A stretch of 64,000 nucleotides of DNA, taken from assembly GCF_943373825.1 (NCBI RefSeq), contig NZ_CALSBP010000002.1, forward strand, positions 2,283,501 to 2,347,500. Reading direction: 5' to 3'. Made by a program: the position numbers and the translations under genes. Below the pieces are notes generated by a model. That model did no database searches. It had not been told where the DNA came from and worked only from the letters and a program-made list of their open reading frames with translations. The stretch is from Aquimarina spinulae. GTDB taxonomy: Bacteria; Bacteroidota; Bacteroidia; Flavobacteriales; Flavobacteriaceae. This document shows, piece after piece, positions 35,175 through 45,303 of the stretch (position 1 is the stretch's first letter; every line of letters begins with the position of its first letter).

Positions 35175-36167
35175 ATGAAATTAGCAACAATAAAAAATAA
35201 TAGCCGAGACGGACAACTAGTTGTAGTAAGCAGAGATTTAACCAAAGCTGTAAAAGTTCCTGAAATTGCTCAAACCATGCAGGAAGCTTTGGATAATTGG
35301 GATGATATCTCTCCTAAACTAGAAAAGGTGTACGACCAGTTACAAAATAATACATTACCAAATACTTTTGATTTTGATCCAACAGAAGCCATGGCCGCAA
35401 TCCCCAGAGCATATCATTGGGCAGATGGTAGTGCCTATGTTACTCACGTAGAATTAGTAAGAAAAGCCAGAAATGCCGAATTACCAGAAACGTTCTGGAC
35501 TGATCCCTTAATGTATATGGGAGCTTCTGATGCGTTTATTGGAGCAAATGAAGATATTAAAATTGAAAAAGAAGAATGGGGAATAGATTTTGAATCTGAA
35601 GTCGCTGTAATAACAGATGATGTTCCTGCTGGTGTAAGTGCAAAAAATGCTCAAAAACACATTAAACTTGTAGCAATCATTAATGATGTTTCATTAAGAA
35701 ATTTAATCCCTAATGAGTTAGCTAAACAATTTGGGTTCTATCAATCAAAGCCATGGACTACATTTTCTCCAGTAGTAGTTACGCCAGATGAACTAGATGA
35801 TGCCTGGAGTAATGCTAAAGTACATCTACCATTGACCTCTACATTAAATTCTAAAGTTATAGGATCGCCCAATGCCGGAATCGATATGACTTTTGATTTT
35901 GGCCAATTAATTGCTCATGCTGCTAAATCAAGATCTTTAATGGCAGGGTCGGTAATAGGATCAGGTACCGTTGCAAATCAAGGAAGTCCTAATGGATCAA
36001 GCTGTTTGGCAGAAGTTAGATGTTTAGAAATTATAAAAAACGGTAAACCATCTACTCCTTTTATGAGTTTTGAAGATCGTATAGAAATCGAAATGAAAAA
36101 TAAAGAAGGAGAGACTATTTTTGGAAAAATAGATCAGGTAGTAAAACAATACGAGCCTATAAATTAA
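35175..36167 (+). CDS. Fumarylacetoacetate hydrolase family protein
   Basis: A 330-residue FAH-family hydrolase. The N-terminal domain is about 1-100 and the catalytic metal-binding domain has DFESEVAVITDDVP (acidic metal ligands) and LRNLIPNELAKQFGFYQSKP, GTVANQGSPNGSSCLAEVRCLE. It follows hmgA and hppD, so fumarylacetoacetase (cleaving fumarylacetoacetate to fumarate and acetoacetate) is the natural role. At 330 residues it is shorter than the ~420-residue eukaryotic enzyme, as is usual in Bacteroidota. Confidence 0.9.
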   Translation: MKLATIKNNSRDGQLVVVSRDLTKAVKVPEIAQTMQEALDNWDDISPKLEKVYDQLQNNTLPNTFDFDPTEAMAAIPRAYHWADGSAYVTHVELVRKARNAELPETFWTDPLMYMGASDAFIGANEDIKIEKEEWGIDFESEVAVITDDVPAGVSAKNAQKHIKLVAIINDVSLRNLIPNELAKQFGFYQSKPWTTFSPVVVTPDELDDAWSNAKVHLPLTSTLNSKVIGSPNAGIDMTFDFGQLIAHAAKSRSLMAGSVIGSGTVANQGSPNGSSCLAEVRCLEIIKNGKPSTPFMSFEDRIEIEMKNKEGETIFGKIDQVVKQYEPIN

Positions 36168-36390
36168 GTAAATTATAGATATACTATTTTTAATCAAAAA
36201 ACGAATCAGTCTATCCTGTGAGAAATAGATCAAATCTTTTTTCAGACTTATGACTGTTCTTGGTTAAAAAAGCAACCAAAATATACTCTTTTTATCAATT
36301 AAAGCTATTTTTTGATTTTTGAGAAAAATGCATTTTTCACAGCAAACGATATAAACTTTTGTTAAATTTCACAATAAAAAAACGTTTTCG

Positions 36391-36422
36391 TTTGATAATT
36401 ATTCAAAAAAAGTCCATTTTTG
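36391..36422 (+). promoter_or_regulatory. Putative promoter of a small RNA
   Basis: TTTG (36391-36394), a 20-bp spacer and cATTTTTG (36415-36422, one mismatch to TAnnTTTG). The predicted start of transcription is near 36428. No gene follows for 230 bp, but a hairpin and a strong terminator do. Confidence 0.55.
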
Positions 36423-36427
36423 CAAAT

Positions 36428-36538
36428 ATAGGTGGAGTGGTTACTGCCTATATCTAAAACAATAATTATTCTCATAATTTAAGTTTTTAGTTGGTTAATA
36501 AAAGTAAAGAAGAGAGCTGTGGTGGCTCTCTTTTTTTG
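36428..36538 (+). ncRNA. Candidate small non-coding RNA
   Basis: About 110 nt with no reading frame. The 5' hairpin ATATAGG (36426-36432) / CCTATAT (36447-36453) and the terminator hairpin AGAGAGC / GCTCTCT (36511-36528) followed by seven Ts are both clear. Its own promoter-like sequence lies just upstream. It matches no RNA family I recognise; its identity is inferred only from promoter, structure and terminator. Confidence 0.5.
36511..36538 (+). terminator. Rho-independent terminator of the candidate small RNA
   Basis: AGAGAGC TGTGGT GGCTCTCT stem-loop followed by TTTTTTTG. It is over 340 bp after the FAH-like gene, so it is better explained by a separate transcript than by that gene. Confidence 0.85.
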
Positions 36539-36653
36539 TTTATATTTTTAGATTAGATAACAACATTCATTTTTATCTCTTCATATTAAATAGTATTTTT
36601 GGAATGGATATTGTAATTAATAGGTATATCAAATAATAACAATGCCCTAAACT

Positions 36654-37433
36654 ATGAAAAAGTATATTATAATATTGCTTTTGATAACAAGTATAGTTCC
36701 TGCTTTTGCTCAGGATAGCCATAAAGCATTCGATTCTGGAGAATGGTTTAAGTTTAGAATTCATTATGGCCTTTTTACAGCTAGTTATGCTACACTTGAA
36801 ATTAAAAAAGAAAAGTTAAATGGGAAACCGGTACATCATATAATTGGTACAGGTAAATCATCTGGTTTTTTAAGCGTCTTTTTTAAAGTAGAAGACTATT
36901 ATGAAACTTATATTGATATCAATAGAGTAAAACCATATCGTTTTATTCGAAAAATAAATGAAGGAGGACATACCAAGAATATAGAAATTAACTTCGATCA
37001 TAATGAAAACAAAGCATTAGTTTTCAACAAAAAGCACAATACAAAAAAATCTTACCCTATACAATCTGATGTACAGGATATGATGTCTTCTTTTTACTAC
37101 TTGCGTAATAATATTAATACATCTTCTCTAAAAAAAGGAGACGAACAGTATGTAAATATGTTTTTTGATAATGAAAGCTATCGTTTTAAGTTAAAATTCT
37201 TAGGGCGAGAAGTAATTAAAACCAAAATGGGTAAAATTGCATGTTTAAAATTTAGACCCTATGTTCAGGCAGATAGAGTTTTTAAAGAAGAAGAAAGTAT
37301 GACTGTATGGGTTAGTGATGATGACAATCGAATGCCTGTAAGAATAAAAGCTGACATCCTAGTTGGTTCGATAAAAGCAGATTTAGATGCATTTAAAGGA
37401 CTTAAACACCCATTTAAAATTATAGTAGATTAA
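36654..37433 (+). CDS. DUF3108 domain secreted protein
   Basis: A 259-residue protein with a signal peptide (MKKYIIILLLITSIVPAFAQ). The body is a beta-rich DUF3108 domain (YGLFTASYATLEIKKEKLNG, SVFFKVEDYYETYID, KFRPYVQADRVFKEEESMTVW). These proteins are outer-membrane or periplasmic and of unknown function. The stop codon shares its last base with the start of the tryptophan dioxygenase-like gene (TAATG), so it heads an operon of four genes ending with pgi. Confidence 0.85.
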   Translation: MKKYIIILLLITSIVPAFAQDSHKAFDSGEWFKFRIHYGLFTASYATLEIKKEKLNGKPVHHIIGTGKSSGFLSVFFKVEDYYETYIDINRVKPYRFIRKINEGGHTKNIEINFDHNENKALVFNKKHNTKKSYPIQSDVQDMMSSFYYLRNNINTSSLKKGDEQYVNMFFDNESYRFKLKFLGREVIKTKMGKIACLKFRPYVQADRVFKEEESMTVWVSDDDNRMPVRIKADILVGSIKADLDAFKGLKHPFKIIVD

Positions 37434-38398
37434 TGAATGAATCTATACAACCAGAGATCGCCGAAAAAATAAAGCAACTAGAAAAAAAATTTAAAAATTC
37501 TGGCCAGGATTTGGGATCATATTTAGATGGCCTGCTTCATGATCGATATTTAACCTATTGGGATTATATACATTTAGACACTTTATTAAGTTTACAAATC
37601 CCTAGAACACATTTTCCCGATGAAGAAATTTTTATCACTTATCATCAAATTACAGAGCTCTATTTTAAACTAATTATACACGAGCTAAAGCAAATTATTG
37701 ATGATAAATTACAAAATGCAGCGTTTTTTACCGCTAAAATTGATCGGGTAAATCGTTATTTTAGAGTCCTGATCAATTCTTTTGATGTCATGATTAGAGG
37801 AATGGACAGAGAACAGTTTCTTAAGTATAGAATGTCTCTTCTACCTGCAAGTGGTTTTCAATCTGTACAATTCAGGTTGATCGAGATATATTCGACCCCT
37901 CTGGCAAACCTTGTAAGTACCAAAGAAAGAGATCTATTTTCTGAAAAAGATGTCCTCGAAGAAGTATTCGAGCATTTATACTGGAAATCTGGTGCTACCG
38001 ATAAAGAAACAGGTGAAAAAACACTTACCCTTAAGCAATTCGAATATCGATATACTCCAAGAATGATGCGTATTGCTAACCAAGTACAACACAGTACTAT
38101 TTTTCATAAATACCTCGAACTACCAGAAAAAGAGCAAAATAATGTGCTCCTTATCGAAGCATTACGTACTTTTGACACTAATGTGAATGTTAACTGGTTA
38201 TTAATGCACATGGGTGCCGCCTATAGGTATCTCAATAAAGAGAAGGGTGAAGTTTTGGCTACCGGAGGAACAAACTGGAAAAGTTTCTTACCTCCAAGTT
38301 TTCAAAGGATCATGTTTTTTCCTAATCTTTGGACCAAAGAAGAAAAAGAAAACTGGGGTCAACAATGGGTTACTCATCAATTTAATACCGCAAAATAA
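37433..38398 (+). CDS. Tryptophan 2,3-dioxygenase family protein
   Basis: A 321-residue all-helical heme dioxygenase homologue. The distal histidine lies in YWDYIHLDTLLSLQ and the proximal region in WLLMHMGAAYRYL...ATGGTNWKSFLPP. The middle has FITYHQITELYFKLIIHELKQI, typical of the family. Canonical TDO converts tryptophan to N-formylkynurenine; this flavobacterial branch is more divergent (GTGG replaced by ATGG), so activity should be regarded as likely but unproven. It is translationally coupled to the DUF3108 gene and 12 bp from the M23 peptidase gene. Confidence 0.85.
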   Translation: MNESIQPEIAEKIKQLEKKFKNSGQDLGSYLDGLLHDRYLTYWDYIHLDTLLSLQIPRTHFPDEEIFITYHQITELYFKLIIHELKQIIDDKLQNAAFFTAKIDRVNRYFRVLINSFDVMIRGMDREQFLKYRMSLLPASGFQSVQFRLIEIYSTPLANLVSTKERDLFSEKDVLEEVFEHLYWKSGATDKETGEKTLTLKQFEYRYTPRMMRIANQVQHSTIFHKYLELPEKEQNNVLLIEALRTFDTNVNVNWLLMHMGAAYRYLNKEKGEVLATGGTNWKSFLPPSFQRIMFFPNLWTKEEKENWGQQWVTHQFNTAK

Positions 38399-38410
38399 AA
38401 TAGTCGTCAG

Positions 38411-39673
38411 TTGAAGCAAATAGGTTATTTACTACTTATAGCGGTAGTATTATTTTCATGTCAGAAAGAAAAAAAAGAAGCAAAAATTATTGTTCCTGAA
38501 GTTATTGAGGAAGAAAAAGCACCTCCTATCATAACCGAATTCGGTTATGTCCTAAATGATTTTAATGTTGTGAAAGACACCATACGTCCCGGAGATAGTT
38601 TTGGTGCTATTATGGATACTCATGGCATAAGTAGAACTAAAGTATTCGAGATCACAAATACTATTAAAGATACTTTTAATGTAGCCAGAATCCAGGCAGG
38701 AAAACCTTATATGCTTCTTAAATCAAAAGATACTACAGAAAAAGCGCAGGTATTTGTATATCAAAATAACAAAATCGATTATACTGTGATCGATTTTAGA
38801 GATAGTATTATTGCCAAAAAAAGTAAAAAACCGGTAACACTGGTTGAAAAAACTGCTTCAGGAATTATAAACAGCAGTTTAATGCAAACATTTGATGATA
38901 TGGATCTCAATTTTTTGGTTGCATATAACATGGCAGATATTTATGCCTGGACTATTGATTTTACTAGATTACAGGCAGGAGATAGATTTAAGGTAGTTTA
39001 TACCGAGAAATTTATTGATGACACTATTCCTGCTGGAGTTGACCAAATTAAAGCATCGTATTTTGAGCACAGAGGTAAACCAATCTATGCCTTTAGGTTT
39101 ATGGATGATTCTATTAACAATTCTATAGATTATTATGATGAAAAAGCTAATAATCTGCGAAGAGCGTTTCTTACCGCTCCGGTAAAATTTAGTAGAATTT
39201 CTTCTAGATATAATCTTAAACGCAGAATCAAATACTATGGTAATAAAGTAAGGCCGCATCGAGGTACTGATTTTGCCGCTCCTATAGGCACGCCGATATT
39301 AGCCACTTCAGACGGAGTCGTAACCAAATCTGAACGAAGAGGTGGAAATGGTAAATATGTAAAAATAAGACATAACGCTACTTATGACACTCAATACCTA
39401 CATATGAGTAGACAAGCTGTAAAAGTAGGTGAGTTTGTAAAACAAGGAGATGTTATAGGATATATTGGGATGACCGGTAATACCGGAGGTCCCCATGTAT
39501 GTTACAGATTCTGGAAAAACGGAAAAGAAGTAGATCCGTTTAAACAAGATCTTCCGGCTTCAAAACCACTAGCCGATAGTCTTAAACAAAGGTTTCATAA
39601 CCACATTCAACCTTTAAAGACCGAATTAGATAGTATTTCTTTTAAACCACAAAAACCACAGGAAATTTTATAG
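38411..39673 (+). CDS. M23 family metallopeptidase, lipoprotein
   Basis: A 420-residue protein with TTG start, lipoprotein signal (LFSCQKEKKE, Cys near 17) and a C-terminal LytM/M23 domain (about 280-400): HRGTDFAAPIGTPI (His, Asp ligands), QYLHMSRQAVKVG and GNTGGPHVCYRFWKNG. The last HxH motif reads HxC, so one zinc ligand is a cysteine, as I recall for this flavobacterial group. It probably acts as an envelope peptidoglycan endopeptidase or its regulator. It lies between TDO and pgi in one operon (gaps of 12 and 3 bp). Confidence 0.88.
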   Translation: MKQIGYLLLIAVVLFSCQKEKKEAKIIVPEVIEEEKAPPIITEFGYVLNDFNVVKDTIRPGDSFGAIMDTHGISRTKVFEITNTIKDTFNVARIQAGKPYMLLKSKDTTEKAQVFVYQNNKIDYTVIDFRDSIIAKKSKKPVTLVEKTASGIINSSLMQTFDDMDLNFLVAYNMADIYAWTIDFTRLQAGDRFKVVYTEKFIDDTIPAGVDQIKASYFEHRGKPIYAFRFMDDSINNSIDYYDEKANNLRRAFLTAPVKFSRISSRYNLKRRIKYYGNKVRPHRGTDFAAPIGTPILATSDGVVTKSERRGGNGKYVKIRHNATYDTQYLHMSRQAVKVGEFVKQGDVIGYIGMTGNTGGPHVCYRFWKNGKEVDPFKQDLPASKPLADSLKQRFHNHIQPLKTELDSISFKPQKPQEIL

Positions 39674-39676
39674 ATC

Positions 39677-41323
39677 ATGACATTACCAACTATTAACCCA
39701 ACCACCACAAAAGCCTGGGAAGCATTACAATCTCATTACAAAACTATAAAAGACACACATCTTAAAAATCTTTTCGAAAAACAGCCAGATCGTGCTACTG
39801 CCTTGTCGATCGAATGGAAGGATTTTTATGTAGATTATTCTAAAAACAGAATCGATAAGACTACAAAAAAATTGTTATTAGATCTGGCTAGAGAAGTAAA
39901 ACTTGATGAAGCCATACAACGTTATTTTGACGGAAGCACTATCAATGAAACAGAAAATAGAGCTGTTCTACACACGGCTCTTAGAACGCCATCAACATAT
40001 CAAGTTACCATTGATGGTAAAAATATAATTTCAGAAGTTACAAACGTAAAAGAAAAAATAAAGTCCTTTAGCCATCAGGTTATTTCAGGAAATCTTAAAG
40101 GATATACAGGTAAAGCTTTTACCGATATTGTAAATATTGGTATTGGAGGGTCTGACCTTGGCCCTACTATGATTACAGAGTCCTTAGCTTATTATAAGAA
40201 TCACCTTAACCTACATTTTATTTCTAATGTAGATGGAGATCATGTTCATCAAAACTTAAAAAATTTAAACCCAGAGACTACTTTATTTGTGGTTGTATCT
40301 AAAACCTTTTCTACTCAAGAAACGATATCCAATGCTACAACAGCAAGAAATTGGTTCACCAAAAATGCACCAAAAGAAGCGGTAGGAAACCATTTTGTAG
40401 CCGTATCAAGTAATATTTCTAATGTGACCAACTTTGGGATTGCAGAAGAAAATATCTTCCCACTATGGGATTGGGTTGGTGGTCGTTTTTCTTTATGGAG
40501 CGCAGTTGGGCTATCTATATGTTTATCTATAGGTTATGAAAATTTTGAAGCTCTGCTAGCAGGTGCTCATGAAATGGATGAGCATTTTAAGAATACTCCT
40601 TTTGAAGAAAATATTCCAGTAATTTTAGGAATGCTTAGTATATGGTATAATAATTTTTTTAATGCAGAAAGTGAAGCTATTATCCCGTATTCTCAATATT
40701 TGCATAGATTACCGGCATACCTGCAGCAAGGTATTATGGAAAGTAACGGAAAAAGTATTGATCGCAATGGTAATCCTATTAACTACCAAACGGGTACGAT
40801 TATCTGGGGTGAACCAGGCACCAATGCCCAACATGCCTTTTTTCAATTGATTCATCAAGGGACAAAATTGATTCCAGCAGAGTTTATTGGCTTTAAGCAC
40901 TCTTTATTTGGGGATCAGGATCATCAAAATAAATTAATGGCCAACTTTTTTGCACAAACAGAAGCCTTGATGAATGGTAAAACACAAGAAGAAGTGCTTC
41001 AGGAATTAAATGCAATAAATAGCTCTGAAGAAAGACTGAAAAAACTATTACCTTTTAAAGTATTTGCAGGTAACAAACCTACTACTACTATTTTAATTAA
41101 CACCCTTACTCCTAAAAACTTAGGAGCATTAGTATCAATGTATGAACAACGTATTTTTGTTCAAGGTATCATATGGAATATTTTTAGCTATGATCAATGG
41201 GGTGTAGAATTAGGTAAGCAATTGGCTACTACTATCTTATCAGAAATCGATACTCATGAGGTTAAAAAACATGATTCGTCAACAAATACGCTTTTACAAC
41301 GGTATTTAAAGAAATCTGAATAA
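39677..41323 (+). CDS. pgi: Glucose-6-phosphate isomerase
   Basis: A 548-residue glycolytic isomerase (glucose 6-phosphate to fructose 6-phosphate). Signature motifs are [60 protein letters not shown] and [13 protein letters not shown] with the catalytic Glu/His regions of the E. coli-type enzyme. It is the last gene of the four-gene operon and is followed by a strong terminator. Confidence 0.97.
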   Translation: MTLPTINPTTTKAWEALQSHYKTIKDTHLKNLFEKQPDRATALSIEWKDFYVDYSKNRIDKTTKKLLLDLAREVKLDEAIQRYFDGSTINETENRAVLHTALRTPSTYQVTIDGKNIISEVTNVKEKIKSFSHQVISGNLKGYTGKAFTDIVNIGIGGSDLGPTMITESLAYYKNHLNLHFISNVDGDHVHQNLKNLNPETTLFVVVSKTFSTQETISNATTARNWFTKNAPKEAVGNHFVAVSSNISNVTNFGIAEENIFPLWDWVGGRFSLWSAVGLSICLSIGYENFEALLAGAHEMDEHFKNTPFEENIPVILGMLSIWYNNFFNAESEAIIPYSQYLHRLPAYLQQGIMESNGKSIDRNGNPINYQTGTIIWGEPGTNAQHAFFQLIHQGTKLIPAEFIGFKHSLFGDQDHQNKLMANFFAQTEALMNGKTQEEVLQELNAINSSEERLKKLLPFKVFAGNKPTTTILINTLTPKNLGALVSMYEQRIFVQGIIWNIFSYDQWGVELGKQLATTILSEIDTHEVKKHDSSTNTLLQRYLKKSE

Positions 41324-41348
41324 TAAATCTATTTTCAGGGAATAAAAA

Positions 41349-41403
41349 AATAAGTTTCAAATCAATTTGTAATCATAAATTGATTTGAAACTTATTCTCT
41401 TTT
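41349..41403 (+). terminator. Strong rho-independent terminator after pgi
   Basis: A perfect 20-bp stem (AATAAGTTTCAAATCAATTT at 41349-41368 with its complement at 41377-41396), 8-base loop and downstream CTCTTTTT. Confidence 0.92.
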
Positions 41404-41783
41404 TGGTGCTAGTAATATGTTAATATTAATCTATTTAGCGTCTATTTTTCATACTCTGGACGTTTTTTTTACTTAATGTTGCAAGATTGTATCAATTTTT
41501 AATTAACAATTTATTAGTTAATAACTTTTTAATATCTTCAATTAATTAATAATCAATCTGGTACAAAAAAAAATTATCTTAAAAACTATAATACAAATCT
41601 GTATAAAATTTAACATTTTAATAAACTATGCACGCATAAAGATTCGTTCTTTTGCGAAGATTATTAACTCTATCAAATATTTACGAAACTGGATACGATT
41701 TAAATGATTTTCAAACCTTTTAGTGTCATTATTTTAATCGTTAAGAGTTTCATGAGACAATTAAAAACAATTAAAACACACTC
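41404..41783. other. AT-rich upstream region of the TonB receptor gene
   Basis: About 380 bp, very AT-rich, with AATTAATTAATAATC-type tracts. It should contain the receptor's promoter and a long 5' leader, but the only promoter-like string is TTCTTTTGC near 41648, which does not match TAnnTTTG exactly. No RNA structure or gene is evident. Confidence 0.4.
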
Positions 41784-44700
41784 ATGAAAAAGATTACATT
41801 TTTATTTGTTGTAATCCTTATGGCAGTCGTTGGGGAAACGTTTGCGCAAGGGGTAACCAAATCTTCCATTAATGGTAAGATAACTGATAATACAGGACAA
41901 GCTCTTCCTGGTGCCAATGTAGTTGCGATCCACACTCCATCTGGAACAAAATATGGTGCAATTACCGATTTTGATGGCTTTTACAGAATAGCAAATATGA
42001 GAACTGGTGGACCTTACAAGGTTACTATCTCTTATGTTGGTTTTAAGGATTATGTAAAAGACAATACTTTTCTTCAATTAGGGGACTCGCAAAATATCAG
42101 CACTCAAATGATTGAAGAAGCTAGTGCACTTGAACAAGTTATAATTACGGTAACTAACAATAGTGTTTTTGATTCTGGTAAAACAGGTACAGAAACTACG
42201 GTGACAGAGAGGCAAATTAATTCTTTACCTTCGGTATCAAGATCTGTTGCCGACTTTGTAAGAATTACTCCTCAAGCTCAAATAACTGAAGGAGACGATG
42301 GTTTTTCTGTTTCTTTAGCTGGGCAAAATAACAGATACAATGCTTTGTATATCGACGGGGGAGTAAGTAATGATGTATTTGGTCTTGCTGGATCAGGTAC
42401 CGATGGTGGTCAAACAGGAGTAAACCCATTCTCAATCGATGCGATTGAAACTTTTCAAATTAACATTGCTCCTTTTGATGTAAGACAATCAGGATTCTCT
42501 GGAGGTGCTATAAATGCAATCACTCGATCAGGAACAAATAACATAGAAGGATCTGCCTATACGTATTTTAGAAACGAAAGTCTTACAGGAAAAACTCCTC
42601 CAGATTTAGTAGGAACTGGAGAATCAAGAGAAAAATTATCTGATTACTCTGCAAAAATTTATGGTGCTCGTATTGGTGGTCCAATCATAAAAGACAAATT
42701 ATTTTACTTTGTTAATTATGAGAGAGAAGAACAAGAAACTCCACAGCCATTTAACTTTAGCAACTACCAAGGAAATGCTACTTTGGCTGATGTTCAAAAT
42801 CTATCTAATTTCTTACAGACTACATATGGTTATGATACTGGTGGGTTTGACAATAACACAAGAACATTAGACAGTGATAAGTTAACTGTTAAATTAGATT
42901 GGAATATTAATGATAACCATCAATTAAGTGTAAAGCACAATTTTGTAAAGGCTGATAATTTAGAAGCAAGAAATAGTGGTAACAGAAATATTGGTTTTAT
43001 TAATGGTTCTGAGCTTTTTAAAAGTACTAAAAATGAAACTACTTTAGAATTTAGTTCGTCTATAGGAAGCTGGGCTTCTAATAACTTGCTTATTGGTTAT
43101 AAATCGGTAAGAGATGATCGTGATCCTTCTGGTAATCCGTTTCCAACTGTTGATATTCGTGATGGTGGAGGAACAATTTCTTTTGGAGCAGAACCATTTT
43201 CTACTGCAAACTTATTAGATCAGGATATTGTTAATATAGCTAATAATTTTGAGATTTATAGCGGTAAACATACTGTAACCATAGGTACTCAACATGAGTT
43301 TTCAAAAATTAAAAACTTATTTTTCGCTTTTAATTACGGAGATTACACCTTTAATAGTTTAAATGATTTCTTTAATGGTATTATTGATGAATATCAAAAA
43401 GGATATTCTCTAGTAGGAGGTACTGCTGTAGGTGATGAGTCTTCTGGAGCATCCGAATTTAAATTATACCAACCAAGTTTTTATGTTCAGGATGAAATAA
43501 GCGTAACTGATAATTTTAAACTAACAGCTGGATTAAGAGTTGATGTTCCTATTTTTGATGCGGGTGCTGAAAATGCTGATTTTAATGATAGAACTATTCC
43601 TCTTCTTGAAGCTGCAGGAAAAGATCTTCAAGGAGCAAGAGTAGGTGAAAAAATTAGACCTTCTGCACATTTATCTCCTCGTGTTGGATTTAACTGGGAT
43701 GTAAAAAATGACAAGACTACTCAAGTACGTGGTGGTTTTGGTATTTTTACTTCAAGAATCCCATTAGTATGGCCAGGTGGTTCATATAACAATAATGGTA
43801 TTACTGGTGGATTTACTGGCGGATTTAATCTAGATCCTTCTACAATAACTTTTAACCCAAATGTTAACCAACAACCTGTAGCCGTAGCACCAGGAACTGG
43901 AGAAACAGCAGGAAATATCGACATTTTCACTCCTGATCTAAAATTACCTCAGGTAATGAAATATAATATCGCTGTTGATCAAAAATTACCGCTTTGGGGA
44001 TTAATTGCAAGTGCAGACTTTTTATACACAGATGTTATTACTAATATTTATTATCAAAACTTAAATATTCGTGGACCAGAAGGAACTTTAAATGGTGCTG
44101 ATAACAGACCGTACTACAGTGATAGTTTCGGAGATCGAATCGATAACACTTATGGAAGAATAATTCTTGGAACCAATACTGGTGAAGGATTCTCTTATAA
44201 TACATCTTTTACCCTAAGAAAACCTTTTGACAACGGATTTCAAGGAAGTGTATCCTATTCTTATGGTGAATCAGAATCCATTTTTGATGGTACTTCTTCA
44301 CAAAACAGCTCACAGTGGAGAAATATCCAAACGGTAAATGGTAAGAACTCTAACATCCCAAGATCAAGATCTGATTTTTCACAAGGATCTCGTTTTTCTG
44401 CTAATGTTAGTTATGAAAAAGAATACCTAGGGTTTATGAAATCAACAATTGCATTATTTTATGAAGGTACACAAGGCACCCCTCACTCTTTTGTTTACAG
44501 AGAAGGTAGAGACCTTTTAAATGATGATTCTAGAGATAACGCTCTTATCTACATCCCGTCAAACGCAAGTGAAATTAACCTTGTTCCTTTTAGAGATAGT
44601 GACGGAGACATCATCCCAGGATCAGCTACTCCTGCAGAACAGTGGGCTTCATTAGATGCTTTTATAGAAGGAAATGATTATTTAAGAAAAAGAAGAGGAG

Positions 44701-45038
44701 GATATGCAGAACGTAATGGAGATAGAGGTCCTTGGAGTCATGCTATTGACTTAAAATTCTTACAGGATTTTTATATCAAAACTGGAGAAAAGAAAAATAC
44801 GCTTCAGCTTTCTCTTGATATTTTCAACTTTACTAATCTTTTAAATAAAGATTGGGGAAAACGTAAATTTATCCCTGGAAATATTGCATTAATCGAAACG
44901 GTAAGAGGGGGAACAGCAGATCCTGAGTTTACCTTTGATGCTAGCTCTTTTGAAGACGGAATTGAACAAATAGATGACAATGGCCTTCAATCATCTAGAT
45001 GGCAAATGCAAGTAGGATTACGTTATATATTCAACTAA
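41784..45038 (+). CDS. TonB-dependent receptor with carboxypeptidase-like domain (Oar-like)
   Basis: A 1084-residue outer-membrane receptor. Signal peptide about 1-22; a CarboxypepD_reg-like domain (28-110: SSINGKITDNTGQALPGANV, FYRIANMRTGGPYKVTISYVG); a plug domain (about 120-235: SVARSVADFVRITPQAQ-like, IETFQINIAPFDVRQSGFSG, GGAINAITRSGTNN); then a 22-strand barrel ending in RWQMQVGLRYIFN with a terminal aromatic. It imports a TonB-energised substrate that cannot be named. No SusD partner is next to it, so this is not a glycan-utilisation pair. Monocistronic, with a terminator at 45061. Confidence 0.95.
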   Translation: MKKITFLFVVILMAVVGETFAQGVTKSSINGKITDNTGQALPGANVVAIHTPSGTKYGAITDFDGFYRIANMRTGGPYKVTISYVGFKDYVKDNTFLQLGDSQNISTQMIEEASALEQVIITVTNNSVFDSGKTGTETTVTERQINSLPSVSRSVADFVRITPQAQITEGDDGFSVSLAGQNNRYNALYIDGGVSNDVFGLAGSGTDGGQTGVNPFSIDAIETFQINIAPFDVRQSGFSGGAINAITRSGTNNIEGSAYTYFRNESLTGKTPPDLVGTGESREKLSDYSAKIYGARIGGPIIKDKLFYFVNYEREEQETPQPFNFSNYQGNATLADVQNLSNFLQTTYGYDTGGFDNNTRTLDSDKLTVKLDWNINDNHQLSVKHNFVKADNLEARNSGNRNIGFINGSELFKSTKNETTLEFSSSIGSWASNNLLIGYKSVRDDRDPSGNPFPTVDIRDGGGTISFGAEPFSTANLLDQDIVNIANNFEIYSGKHTVTIGTQHEFSKIKNLFFAFNYGDYTFNSLNDFFNGIIDEYQKGYSLVGGTAVGDESSGASEFKLYQPSFYVQDEISVTDNFKLTAGLRVDVPIFDAGAENADFNDRTIPLLEAAGKDLQGARVGEKIRPSAHLSPRVGFNWDVKNDKTTQVRGGFGIFTSRIPLVWPGGSYNNNGITGGFTGGFNLDPSTITFNPNVNQQPVAVAPGTGETAGNIDIFTPDLKLPQVMKYNIAVDQKLPLWGLIASADFLYTDVITNIYYQNLNIRGPEGTLNGADNRPYYSDSFGDRIDNTYGRIILGTNTGEGFSYNTSFTLRKPFDNGFQGSVSYSYGESESIFDGTSSQNSSQWRNIQTVNGKNSNIPRSRSDFSQGSRFSANVSYEKEYLGFMKSTIALFYEGTQGTPHSFVYREGRDLLNDDSRDNALIYIPSNASEINLVPFRDSDGDIIPGSATPAEQWASLDAFIEGNDYLRKRRGGYAERNGDRGPWSHAIDLKFLQDFYIKTGEKKNTLQLSLDIFNFTNLLNKDWGKRKFIPGNIALIETVRGGTADPEFTFDASSFEDGIEQIDDNGLQSSRWQMQVGLRYIFN

Positions 45039-45060
45039 GAAATTTATAAATCAAATATCA

Positions 45061-45094
45061 AAAACCTCATTCGAAGATCGAATGAGGTTTTTTT
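45061..45094 (+). terminator. Rho-independent terminator
   Basis: AAAACCTCATTCGA / TCGAATGAGGTTTT perfect stem with a 3-base loop and T-run, ending the TonB receptor transcript. Confidence 0.92.
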
Positions 45095-45303
45095 ATGCTC
45101 TCAATTTCTGCTCTTTATTATTATCTATACCTAAATGAATAATAAACCATCACAAACCTCGTTGTAAATTTCTGATATTGAAACATTTATAGCAGTCTAT
45201 TTTTTTTTCAAAAAAACACTGTTTTATTTGTAAGTATCCCTATATGATAACGACAGTAAAAAATCCAACTTTAACATATATATATTAACACAAAAACAAT
45301 ACT

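Noticed and set aside
41784..45038. Polysaccharide utilisation locus
   Set aside because: The TonB receptor is Oar-like and has no SusD or glycoside hydrolase neighbours.
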